Shown one piece after another: positions 13,301-24,555 of a stretch of 26,732 nt of DNA (positions are counted from its first letter, which is position 1; each line of letters starts with the position of its first letter). Made by a program: the position numbers and the translations under genes. This stretch comes from Euglena gracilis (taxonomy: Eukaryota; Euglenozoa; Euglenophyceae; Euglenales; Euglenaceae). The stretch spans positions 1 to 26,732 of the forward strand of contig CAAHFI011619823.1 in assembly GCA_900893395.1 (NCBI GenBank), written 5' to 3'. Under the pieces are notes generated by a model. The model had not been told where the DNA came from. It searched no databases and saw only the letters and a list, made by a program, of their open reading frames with translations.

Positions 13301-15008
13301 CACCCTTTGAGACATTTTTGGGGTCCCAGATCCTTTTGCATCCGGAAATATTCAAGCGGGATCCAGCTTCCGTCACCATGGTATAACGGAACCTTACCTG
13401 GGTCTGTGAATCCTTTTCATGACCCTTGGTTCAAAGCCCTTCCCTTTGGGTACCTACCCCCTAAAATGAACTTTTAATCGATATGGGATCCCGTAAAATC
13501 GATTGCTGGCATCTTAGAGCACCCTTTGAGACATTTTTGGGGTCCCAGATCCTTTTGCATCCGGAAATATTCAAGCGGGATCCAGCTTCCGTCACCATGG
13601 TATAACGGAACCTTACCTGGGTCTGTGAATCCTTTTCATGACCCTTGGTTCAAAGCCCTTCCCTTTGGGTACCTACCCCTAAAATGAACTTTTAATCGAT
13701 ATGGGATCCCGTAAAATCGATTGCTGGCATCTTAGAGCACCCTTTGAGACATTTTTGGGGTCCCAGATCCTTTTGCATCCGGAAATATTCAAGCGGGATC
13801 CAGCTTCCGTCACCATGGTATAACGGAACCTTACCTGGGTCTGTGAATCCTTTTCATGACCCTTGGTTCAAAGCCCTTCCCTTTGGGTACCTACCCCCTA
13901 AAATGAACTTTTAATCGATATGGGATCCCGTAAAATCGATTGCTGGCATCTTAGAGCACCCTTTGAGACATTTTTGGGGTCCCAGATCCTTTTGCATCCG
14001 GAAATATTCAAGCGGGATCCAGCTTCCGTCACCATGGTATAACGGAACCTTACCTGGGTCTGTGAATCCTTTTCATGACCCTTGGTTCAAAGCCCTTCCC
14101 TTTGGGTACCTACCCCCTAAAATGAACTTTTAATCGATATGGGATCCCGTAAAATCGATTGCTGGCATCTTAGAGCACCCTTTGAGACATTTTTGGGGTC
14201 CCAGATCCTTTTGCATCCGGAAATATTCAAGCGGGATCCAGCTTCCGTCACCATGGTATAACGGAACCTTACCTGGGTCTGTGAATCCTTTTCATGACCC
14301 TTGGTTCAAAGCCCTTCCCTTTGGGTACCTACCCCCTAAAATGAACTTTTAATCGATATGGGATCCCGTAAAATCGATTGCTGGCATCTTAGAGCACCCT
14401 TTGAGACATTTTTGGGGTCCCAGATCCTTTTGCATCCGGAAATATTCAAGCGGGATCCAGCTTCCGTCACCATGGTATAACGGAACCTTACCTGGGTCTG
14501 TGAATCCTTTTCATGACCCTTGGTTCAAAGCCCTTCCCTTTGGGTACCTACCCCTAAAATGAACTTTTAATCGATATGGGATCCCGTAAAATCGATTGCT
14601 GGCATCTTAGAGCACCCTTTGAGACATTTTGGGGTCCCAGATCCTTTTGCATCCGGAAATATTCAAGCGGGATCCAGCTTCCGTCACCATGGTATAACGG
14701 AACCTTACCTGGGTCTGTGAATCCTTTTCATGACCCTTGGTTCAAAGCCCTTCCCTTTGGGTACCTACCCCCTAAAATGAACTTTTAATCGATATGGGAT
14801 CCCGTAAAATCGATTGCTGGCATCTTAGAGCACCCTTTGAGACATTTTTGGGGTCCCAGATCCTTTTGCATCCGGAAATATTCAAGCGGGATCCAGCTTC
14901 CGTCACCATGGTATAACGGAACCTTACCTGGGTCTGTGAATCCTTTTCATGACCCTTGGTTCAAAGCCCTTCCCTTTGGGTACCTACCCCCTAAAATGAA
15001 CTTTTAAT
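7350..15008 (+). repeat. A array with rare one-base-short units (35 units)
   Basis: Of these 35 units, 29 are exactly 219 bp and six are 218 bp, starting at 7350, 9320, 12604, 13479, 14354 and 14572. Every missing base lies in a homopolymer. The unit at 7350 has GGG for GGGG, four units have CCCC for CCCCC before TAAAATG, and the unit at 14572 has TTTT for TTTTT. Spacing between short units shrinks from left to right. I saw no substitutions. The short frames that open here (for example around 7354-7566 and 14576-14788) exist only because a missing base moves the reading past the stops; they are not genes. Confidence 0.93.
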
Positions 15009-17345
15009 CGATATGGGATCCCGTAAAATCGATTGCTGGCATCTTAGAGCACCCTTTGAGACATTTTTGGGGTCCCAGATCCTTTTGCATCCGGAAATAT
15101 TCAAGCGGGATCCAGCTTCCGTCACCATGGTATAACGGAACCTTACCTGGGTCTGTGAATCCTTTTCATGACCTTGGTTCAAAGCCCTTCCCTTTGGGTA
15201 CCTACCCCCTAAAATGAACTTTTAATCGATATGGGATCCCGTAAAATCGATTGCTGGCATCTTAGAGCACCCTTTGAGACATTTTTGGGGTCCCAGATCC
15301 TTTTGCATCCGGAAATATTCAAGCGGGATCCAGCTTCCGTCACCATGGTATAACGGAACCTTACCTGGTCTGTGAATCCTTTTCATGACCCTTGGTTCAA
15401 AGCCCTTCCTGGGTACCTACCCCCTAAAATGAACTTTTAATCGATATGGGATCCCGTAAAATCGATTGCTGGCATCTTAGAGCACCCTTTGAGACATTTT
15501 TGGGGTCCCAGATCCTTTTGCATCCGGAAATATTCAAGCGGGATCCAGCTTCCGTCACCATGGTATAACGGAACTTACCTGGGTCTGAATCCTTTTCATG
15601 ACCCTTGGTTCAAAGCCCTTCCTTTGGGTACCTACCCCCTAAAATGAACTTTAATCGATATGGGATCCCGAAAATCGATTGCTGGCATCTTAGAGCACCC
15701 TTTGAGACATTTTTGGGGTCCCAGATCCTTTTGCATCCGGAAATATTCAAGCGGGATCCAGCTTCCGTCACCATGGTATAACGGAACCTTACCTGGGTCT
15801 GTGAATCCTTTTCATGACCTTGGTTCAAAGCCCTTCCCTTTGGGTACCTACCCCAAAATGAACTTTTAATCGATATGGATCCCGTAAACGATTGCTGGCA
15901 TCTTAGAGCACCCTTTGAACATTTTGGGGTCCCAGATCCTTTTGCATCCGGAAATATTCAAGCGGGATCCAGCTTCCGTCACCATGGTATAACGAACCTT
16001 ACCTGGGTCTGTGAATCTTTTCATGACCCTTGGTTCAAAGCCCTTCCCTTTGGGTACCTACCCCCTAAAATGAACTTTTAATCGATATGGGATCCCGTAA
16101 AATCGATTGCTGCATCTTAGAGCACCCTTTGAGACATTTTGGGGTCCCAGATCCTTTGCATCCGGAAATATTCAAGCGGGATCCAGCTTCCGTCACCATG
16201 GTATAACGGAACCTTACCTGGGTCTGTGAATCCTTTTCATGACCCTTGGTTCAAAGCCCTTCCCTTTGGGTACCTACCCCCTAAATGAACTTTTAATCGA
16301 TATGGGACCCGTAAATCGATTGCTGGCATCTTAGAGCACCCTTTGAGACATTTTTGGGGTCCCAGATCCTTTCATCCGGAAATATTCAAGCGGGATCCAG
16401 CTTCCGTCACAATGGTATAACGGAACCTTACCTGGGTCTGTGAATCCTTTTCATGACCTTGGTTCAAAGCCCTTCCCTTTGGTACTACCCCCTAAAATGA
16501 ACTTTTTAATCGATATGGGATCCCGTAAAATCGATTGCTGGCATCTTAGAGCACCCTTTGAGACATTTTTGGGTCCAGATCCTTTTGCATCCGGAAATAT
16601 TCAAGCGGATCCAGCTTTCCGTCACATGGTAAACGGAACCTTACCTGGTCTGTGAATCCTTTCATGACCCTTGTTCAAAGCCCTTCCCTTTGGGTACCTA
16701 CCCCCTAAAAGAACTTTAATCGATATGGGATCCCTAAAATCGATTGCTGGCATCTTTAGAGCACCCTTTGAACATTTTTGGGGTCCCAGATCCTTTGCAT
16801 CCGGAAATATTCAAGCGGATCCAGCTTCCGTCACCATGGAACGGAACCTTACCTGTCGTGAATCCTTTTCATGACCTTGGTTCAAAGCCCTTCCTTTGGG
16901 TACCTACCCCCAAAAGAACTTTTAATCGATATGGATCCCGTAAATCGATTGCTGCATCTAGAGCACCCTTTGAGACATTTTTGGGGTCCCAGATCCTTTT
17001 GCATTCCGAAATATTCAAGCGGGATCCAGCTTCCGTCACCATGGTAATAACGGAACCTACCTGGGTCTGTGAATCCTTTTCATGACCCTTGGTTCAAAGC
17101 CCCCCTTTGGGTACCCCCCTAAAATGAACTTTAATCGATATGGGATCCCGTAAAATCGATTGCTGGCACTTAGAGCACCTTGAGACATTTTTGGGGTCCC
17201 AGATCCTTTTGCATCCGGAAATATTCAAGCGGATCCAGCTTCCGTCACCATGGTATACGGAACCTTACCTGGTCTGAATCCTTTCATAGACCCTTGGTTC
17301 AAAGCCCTTCCCTTGGGTACCTACCCCCTAAAATGAACTTTTAAT
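15009..17345 (+). repeat. degraded A units, deletion-rich (11 units)
   Basis: Unit lengths from left to right are 218, 215, 214, 215, 212, 215, 213, 210, 206, 209 and 210 bp, a net loss of 72 bases. Aligning each unit to the A consensus by eye gives about 78 deleted bases, 6 inserted bases and a single clear substitution (C to A at 16411). Many deletions shorten homopolymers (CCC to CC, TTTT to TTT, GG to G) but others hit mixed sequence. Real divergence of old array-edge copies would be dominated by substitutions, so this looks like uncorrected long-read error. The short open frames in this zone (such as 16744-17085) are by-products of the indels. Confidence 0.93.
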
Positions 17346-17556
17346 CGATAGGATCCCGTAAAATCGATTGCTGGCATCTTAGATGTACCCTTTAACATTT
17401 TTGGGTCCTAGATCCTTCTACATCCGGGAATATTCAAGTGGGAACCCTTCTGCCGCCCAGGGAAAACGGAACCTTACCTGTTCTGTGAGTCCCTTTCATT
17501 GCCCTTGGTTCAAAGTCCTTCCCTTTGGGTTCCTACCCCTAAATTGAACTTTTATT
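17346..17556 (+). repeat. A/B chimeric unit at the variant junction
   Basis: This 211 bp unit begins as A (it has cccgtaaaatc, as in A, not cccttaaaatc) and ends as B (ctacatccggg, gaatattcaagtggg, tctgtgagtcc, ttttattcgat). The switch lies after catctta at about 17377-17383. From there to about 17408 the bases are mixed: tgtaccc is B-like, ctttaacat fits A minus two Gs, and gggtcctag is B-like. The exact breakpoint cannot be placed. The unit keeps the 219 bp register apart from about eight missing bases. An in-register switch could be a homologous crossover between variants, or an assembly or consensus join made in sequence that the two variants share. Confidence 0.88.
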
Positions 17557-17775
17557 CGATATGGGATCCCTTAAAATCGATTGCTGGCATCTTAATGTAC
17601 CCCTTGAGACATTTTTTGGGTCCTAGATCCTTCTACATCCGGGAATATTCAAGTGGGAACCCCCTTCTGCCGCCCAGGGAAAACGGAACCTTACCTGGTT
17701 CTGTGAGTCCCTTTCATTGCCCTTGGTTCAAAGTCCTTCCCTTTGGGTTCCTACCCCCTAAATTGAACTTTTATT
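17557..17775 (+). repeat. reference monomer B (219 bp)
   Basis: This is the first complete B copy and it matches the block consensus exactly as far as I can see. Unlike A it has one GGATCC (17564-17569) and one ATCGAT (17576-17581), and it lacks GGTACC, CCATGG and TCCGGA. It has five CpG dinucleotides against seven in A; one loss, aagcggg to aagtggg, is the C to T change expected from deamination of methylated CpG, though a single site proves nothing. It contains two C5 runs (gaacccccttc and ctacccccta), and these are where the clean part of the block varies in length. Confidence 0.94.
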
Positions 17776-20700
17776 CGATATGGGATCCCTTAAAATCGAT
17801 TGCTGGCATCTTAATGTACCCCTTGAGACATTTTTTGGGTCCTAGATCCTTCTACATCCGGGAATATTCAAGTGGGAACCCCCTTCTGCCGCCCAGGGAA
17901 AACGGAACCTTACCTGGTTCTGTGAGTCCCTTTCATTGCCCTTGGTTCAAAGTCCTTCCCTTTGGGTTCCTACCCCCTAAATTGAACTTTTATTCGATAT
18001 GGGATCCCTTAAAATCGATTGCTGGCATCTTAATGTACCCCTTGAGACATTTTTTGGGTCCTAGATCCTTCTACATCCGGGAATATTCAAGTGGGAACCC
18101 CCTTCTGCCGCCCAGGGAAAACGGAACCTTACCTGGTTCTGTGAGTCCCTTTCATTGCCCTTGGTTCAAAGTCCTTCCCTTTGGGTTCCTACCCCTAAAT
18201 TGAACTTTTATTCGATATGGGATCCCTTAAAATCGATTGCTGGCATCTTAATGTACCCCTTGAGACATTTTTTGGGTCCTAGATCCTTCTACATCCGGGA
18301 ATATTCAAGTGGGAACCCCCTTCTGCCGCCCAGGGAAAACGGAACCTTACCTGGTTCTGTGAGTCCCTTTCATTGCCCTTGGTTCAAAGTCCTTCCCTTT
18401 GGGTTCCTACCCCCTAAATTGAACTTTTATTCGATATGGGATCCCTTAAAATCGATTGCTGGCATCTTAATGTACCCCTTGAGACATTTTTTGGGTCCTA
18501 GATCCTTCTACATCCGGGAATATTCAAGTGGGAACCCCCTTCTGCCGCCCAGGGAAAACGGAACCTTACCTGGTTCTGTGAGTCCCTTTCATTGCCCTTG
18601 GTTCAAAGTCCTTCCCTTTGGGTTCCTACCCCCTAAATTGAACTTTTATTCGATATGGGATCCCTTAAAATCGATTGCTGGCATCTTAATGTACCCCTTG
18701 AGACATTTTTTGGGTCCTAGATCCTTCTACATCCGGGAATATTCAAGTGGGAACCCCCTTCTGCCGCCCAGGGAAAACGGAACCTTACCTGGTTCTGTGA
18801 GTCCCTTTCATTGCCCTTGGTTCAAAGTCCTTCCCTTTGGGTTCCTACCCCCTAAATTGAACTTTTATTCGATATGGGATCCCTTAAAATCGATTGCTGG
18901 CATCTTAATGTACCCCTTGAGACATTTTTTGGGTCCTAGATCCTTCTACATCCGGGAATATTCAAGTGGGAACCCCCTTCTGCCGCCCAGGGAAAACGGA
19001 ACCTTACCTGGTTCTGTGAGTCCCTTTCATTGCCCTTGGTTCAAAGTCCTTCCCTTTGGGTTCCTACCCCCTAAATTGAACTTTTATTCGATATGGGATC
19101 CCTTAAAATCGATTGCTGGCATCTTAATGTACCCCTTGAGACATTTTTTGGGTCCTAGATCCTTCTACATCCGGGAATATTCAAGTGGGAACCCCCTTCT
19201 GCCGCCCAGGGAAAACGGAACCTTACCTGGTTCTGTGAGTCCCTTTCATTGCCCTTGGTTCAAAGTCCTTCCCTTTGGGTTCCTACCCCTAAATTGAACT
19301 TTTATTCGATATGGGATCCCTTAAAATCGATTGCTGGCATCTTAATGTACCCCTTGAGACATTTTTTGGGTCCTAGATCCTTCTACATCCGGGAATATTC
19401 AAGTGGGAACCCCCTTCTGCCGCCCAGGGAAAACGGAACCTTACCTGGTTCTGTGAGTCCCTTTCATTGCCCTTGGTTCAAAGTCCTTCCCTTTGGGTTC
19501 CTACCCCCTAAATTGAACTTTTATTCGATATGGGATCCCTTAAAATCGATTGCTGGCATCTTAATGTACCCCTTGAGACATTTTTTGGGTCCTAGATCCT
19601 TCTACATCCGGGAATATTCAAGTGGGAACCCCCTTCTGCCGCCCAGGGAAAACGGAACCTTACCTGGTTCTGTGAGTCCCTTTCATTGCCCTTGGTTCAA
19701 AGTCCTTCCCTTTGGGTTCCTACCCCCTAAATTGAACTTTTATTCGATATGGGATCCCTTAAAATCGATTGCTGGCATCTTAATGTACCCCTTGAGACAT
19801 TTTTTGGGTCCTAGATCCTTCTACATCCGGGAATATTCAAGTGGGAACCCCTTCTGCCGCCCAGGGAAAACGGAACCTTACCTGGTTCTGTGAGTCCCTT
19901 TCATTGCCCTTGGTTCAAAGTCCTTCCCTTTGGGTTCCTACCCCCTAAATTGAACTTTTATTCGATATGGGATCCCTTAAAATCGATTGCTGGCATCTTA
20001 ATGTACCCCTTGAGACATTTTTTGGGTCCTAGATCCTTCTACATCCGGGAATATTCAAGTGGGAACCCCCTTCTGCCGCCCAGGGAAAACGGAACCTTAC
20101 CTGGTTCTGTGAGTCCCTTTCATTGCCCTTGGTTCAAAGTCCTTCCCTTTGGGTTCCTACCCCCTAAATTGAACTTTTATTCGATATGGGATCCCTTAAA
20201 ATCGATTGCTGGCATCTTAATGTACCCCTTGAGACATTTTTTGGGTCCTAGATCCTTCTACATCCGGGAATATTCAAGTGGGAACCCCCTTCTGCCGCCC
20301 AGGGAAAACGGAACCTTACCTGGTTCTGTGAGTCCCTTTCATTGCCCTTGGTTCAAAGTCCTTCCCTTTGGGTTCCTACCCCCTAAATTGAACTTTTATT
20401 CGATATGGGATCCCTTAAAATCGATTGCTGGCATCTTAATGTACCCCTTGAGACATTTTTTGGGTCCTAGATCCTTCTACATCCGGGAATATTCAAGTGG
20501 GAACCCCCTTCTGCCGCCCAGGGAAAACGGAACCTTACCTGGTTCTGTGAGTCCCTTTCATTGCCCTTGGTTCAAAGTCCTTCCCTTTGGGTTCCTACCC
20601 CCTAAATTGAACTTTTATTCGATATGGGATCCCTTAAAATCGATTGCTGGCATCTTAATGTACCCCTTGAGACATTTTTTGGGTCCTAGATCCTTCTACA

Positions 20701-23700
20701 TCCGGGAATATTCAAGTGGGAACCCCCTTCTGCCGCCCAGGGAAAACGGAACCTTACCTGGTTCTGTGAGTCCCTTTCATTGCCCTTGGTTCAAAGTCCT
20801 TCCCTTTGGGTTCCTACCCCCTAAATTGAACTTTTATTCGATATGGGATCCCTTAAAATCGATTGCTGGCATCTTAATGTACCCCTTGAGACATTTTTTG
20901 GGTCCTAGATCCTTCTACATCCGGGAATATTCAAGTGGGAACCCCCTTCTGCCGCCCAGGGAAAACGGAACCTTACCTGGTTCTGTGAGTCCCTTTCATT
21001 GCCCTTGGTTCAAAGTCCTTCCCTTTGGGTTCCTACCCCCTAAATTGAACTTTTATTCGATATGGGATCCCTTAAAATCGATTGCTGGCATCTTAATGTA
21101 CCCCTTGAGACATTTTTTGGGTCCTAGATCCTTCTACATCCGGGAATATTCAAGTGGGAACCCCCTTCTGCCGCCCAGGGAAAACGGAACCTTACCTGGT
21201 TCTGTGAGTCCCTTTCATTGCCCTTGGTTCAAAGTCCTTCCCTTTGGGTTCCTACCCCCTAAATTGAACTTTTATTCGATATGGGATCCCTTAAAATCGA
21301 TTGCTGGCATCTTAATGTACCCCTTGAGACATTTTTTGGGTCCTAGATCCTTCTACATCCGGGAATATTCAAGTGGGAACCCCCTTCTGCCGCCCAGGGA
21401 AAACGGAACCTTACCTGGTTCTGTGAGTCCCTTTCATTGCCCTTGGTTCAAAGTCCTTCCCTTTGGGTTCCTACCCCCTAAATTGAACTTTTATTCGATA
21501 TGGGATCCCTTAAAATCGATTGCTGGCATCTTAATGTACCCCTTGAGACATTTTTTGGGTCCTAGATCCTTCTACATCCGGGAATATTCAAGTGGGAACC
21601 CCCTTCTGCCGCCCAGGGAAAACGGAACCTTACCTGGTTCTGTGAGTCCCTTTCATTGCCCTTGGTTCAAAGTCCTTCCCTTTGGGTTCCTACCCCCTAA
21701 ATTGAACTTTTATTCGATATGGGATCCCTTAAAATCGATTGCTGGCATCTTAATGTACCCCTTGAGACATTTTTTGGGTCCTAGATCCTTCTACATCCGG
21801 GAATATTCAAGTGGGAACCCCCTTCTGCCGCCCAGGGAAAACGGAACCTTACCTGGTTCTGTGAGTCCCTTTCATTGCCCTTGGTTCAAAGTCCTTCCCT
21901 TTGGGTTCCTACCCCTAAATTGAACTTTTATTCGATATGGGATCCCTTAAAATCGATTGCTGGCATCTTAATGTACCCCTTGAGACATTTTTTGGGTCCT
22001 AGATCCTTCTACATCCGGGAATATTCAAGTGGGAACCCCCTTCTGCCGCCCAGGGAAAACGGAACCTTACCTGGTTCTGTGAGTCCCTTTCATTGCCCTT
22101 GGTTCAAAGTCCTTCCCTTTGGGTTCCTACCCCCTAAATTGAACTTTTATTCGATATGGGATCCCTTAAAATCGATTGCTGGCATCTTAATGTACCCCTT
22201 GAGACATTTTTTGGGTCCTAGATCCTTCTACATCCGGGAATATTCAAGTGGGAACCCCCTTCTGCCGCCCAGGGAAAACGGAACCTTACCTGGTTCTGTG
22301 AGTCCCTTTCATTGCCCTTGGTTCAAAGTCCTTCCCTTTGGGTTCCTACCCCCTAAATTGAACTTTTATTCGATATGGGATCCCTTAAAATCGATTGCTG
22401 GCATCTTAATGTACCCCTTGAGACATTTTTTGGGTCCTAGATCCTTCTACATCCGGGAATATTCAAGTGGGAACCCCCTTCTGCCGCCCAGGGAAAACGG
22501 AACCTTACCTGGTTCTGTGAGTCCCTTTCATTGCCCTTGGTTCAAAGTCCTTCCCTTTGGGTTCCTACCCCCTAAATTGAACTTTTATTCGATATGGGAT
22601 CCCTTAAAATCGATTGCTGGCATCTTAATGTACCCCTTGAGACATTTTTTGGGTCCTAGATCCTTCTACATCCGGGAATATTCAAGTGGGAACCCCCTTC
22701 TGCCGCCCAGGGAAAACGGAACCTTACCTGGTTCTGTGAGTCCCTTTCATTGCCCTTGGTTCAAAGTCCTTCCCTTTGGGTTCCTACCCCCTAAATTGAA
22801 CTTTTATTCGATATGGGATCCCTTAAAATCGATTGCTGGCATCTTAATGTACCCCTTGAGACATTTTTTGGGTCCTAGATCCTTCTACATCCGGGAATAT
22901 TCAAGTGGGAACCCCCTTCTGCCGCCCAGGGAAAACGGAACCTTACCTGGTTCTGTGAGTCCCTTTCATTGCCCTTGGTTCAAAGTCCTTCCCTTTGGGT
23001 TCCTACCCCCTAAATTGAACTTTTATTCGATATGGGATCCCTTAAAATCGATTGCTGGCATCTTAATGTACCCCTTGAGACATTTTTTGGGTCCTAGATC
23101 CTTCTACATCCGGGAATATTCAAGTGGGAACCCCTTCTGCCGCCCAGGGAAAACGGAACCTTACCTGGTTCTGTGAGTCCCTTTCATTGCCCTTGGTTCA
23201 AAGTCCTTCCCTTTGGGTTCCTACCCCTAAATTGAACTTTTATTCGATATGGGATCCCTTAAAATCGATTGCTGGCATCTTAATGTACCCCTTGAGACAT
23301 TTTTTGGGTCCTAGATCCTTCTACATCCGGGAATATTCAAGTGGGAACCCCCTTCTGCCGCCCAGGGAAAACGGAACCTTACCTGGTTCTGTGAGTCCCT
23401 TTCATTGCCCTTGGTTCAAAGTCCTTCCCTTTGGGTTCCTACCCCCTAAATTGAACTTTTATTCGATATGGGATCCCTTAAAATCGATTGCTGGCATCTT
23501 AATGTACCCCTTGAGACATTTTTTGGGTCCTAGATCCTTCTACATCCGGGAATATTCAAGTGGGAACCCCCTTCTGCCGCCCAGGGAAAACGGAACCTTA
23601 CCTGGTTCTGTGAGTCCCTTTCATTGCCCTTGGTTCAAAGTCCTTCCCTTTGGGTTCCTACCCCCTAAATTGAACTTTTATTCGATATGGGATCCCTTAA

Positions 23701-24555
23701 AATCGATTGCTGGCATCTTAATGTACCCCTTGAGACATTTTTTGGGTCCTAGATCCTTCTACATCCGGGAATATTCAAGTGGGAACCCCCTTCTGCCGCC
23801 CAGGGAAAACGGAACCTTACCTGGTTCTGTGAGTCCCTTTCATTGCCCTTGGTTCAAAGTCCTTCCCTTTGGGTTCCTACCCCCTAAATTGAACTTTTAT
23901 TCGATATGGGATCCCTTAAAATCGATTGCTGGCATCTTAATGTACCCCTTGAGACATTTTTTGGGTCCTAGATCCTTCTACATCCGGGAATATTCAAGTG
24001 GGAACCCCTTCTGCCGCCCAGGGAAAACGGAACCTTACCTGGTTCTGTGAGTCCCTTTCATTGCCCTTGGTTCAAAGTCCTTCCCTTTGGGTTCCTACCC
24101 CTAAATTGAACTTTTATTCGATATGGGATCCCTTAAAATCGATTGCTGGCATCTTAATGTACCCCTTGAGACATTTTTTGGGTCCTAGATCCTTCTACAT
24201 CCGGGAATATTCAAGTGGGAACCCCCTTCTGCCGCCCAGGGAAAACGGAACCTTACCTGGTTCTGTGAGTCCCTTTCATTGCCCTTGGTTCAAAGTCCTT
24301 CCCTTTGGGTTCCTACCCCCTAAATTGAACTTTTATTCGATATGGGATCCCTTAAAATCGATTGCTGGCATCTTAATGTACCCCTTGAGACATTTTTTGG
24401 GTCCTAGATCCTTCTACATCCGGGAATATTCAAGTGGGAACCCCCTTCTGCCGCCCAGGGAAAACGGAACCTTACCTGGTTCTGTGAGTCCCTTTCATTG
24501 CCCTTGGTTCAAAGTCCTTCCCTTTGGGTTCCTACCCCTAAATTGAACTTTTATT
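17557..24555 (+). repeat. clean B core, 32 units
   Basis: The 32 units total 6999 bp against 7008 expected. The nine missing bases are all single Cs lost from the two C5 runs. The affected units start at 17995, 19089, 19745, 21715 and 24338 (one base each) and at 23028 and 23902 (two bases each). The remaining 25 units are exactly 219 bp, and I saw no substitutions among them. From 19745 the gaps between affected units fall: 9, 6, 4 and then 2 units. No other feature is present. Confidence 0.93.

Larger units (their letters stand above)
1..17383 (+). repeat. 219 bp satellite array, variant A
   Basis: This is a head-to-tail tandem array of a 219 bp monomer with no intervening sequence. I followed the landmark cgatatgggatcc through the block and found it at 123, 342, 561, 780 and so on to 17346, which gives 79 complete copies. 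All copies point the same way. The array continues past the left window edge. It carries no gene: the canonical unit has stops in all six frames, and I see no RNA gene, transposon terminus or target-site duplication. The family is not one I can name. Satellites of this size are typical of eukaryotic heterochromatin; that placement is inference, since no flanking DNA is visible. The right boundary is fuzzy because the switch to variant B falls inside a poor-quality chimeric unit. Confidence 0.97.

Noticed and set aside
14991-15182. Minus-strand open frames of 63-72 codons here and at 15610-15828
   Set aside because: They appear only where missing bases in degraded A units move the reading past the stops; intact A copies do not have them.
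15009-17345. Repeat-induced point mutation or normal array-edge decay as the cause of the degraded units
   Set aside because: RIP and ordinary decay give mainly substitutions (C to T for RIP). Here about 78 deletions accompany only one clear substitution.
19890-21923. 677-codon open frame on the + strand as a repetitive protein gene
   Set aside because: It is the same 73-codon satellite unit read repeatedly. It starts and stops only where a C-run length changes the frame, the homologous frame in A is closed in each unit, and no signal peptide, domain or motif is visible.
7350-24555. Higher-order repeat marked by the 218 bp units
   Set aside because: Short units are irregularly spaced (for example 5, 3, 9, 6, 4 and 2 units apart in B) and no block of units repeats as a group.
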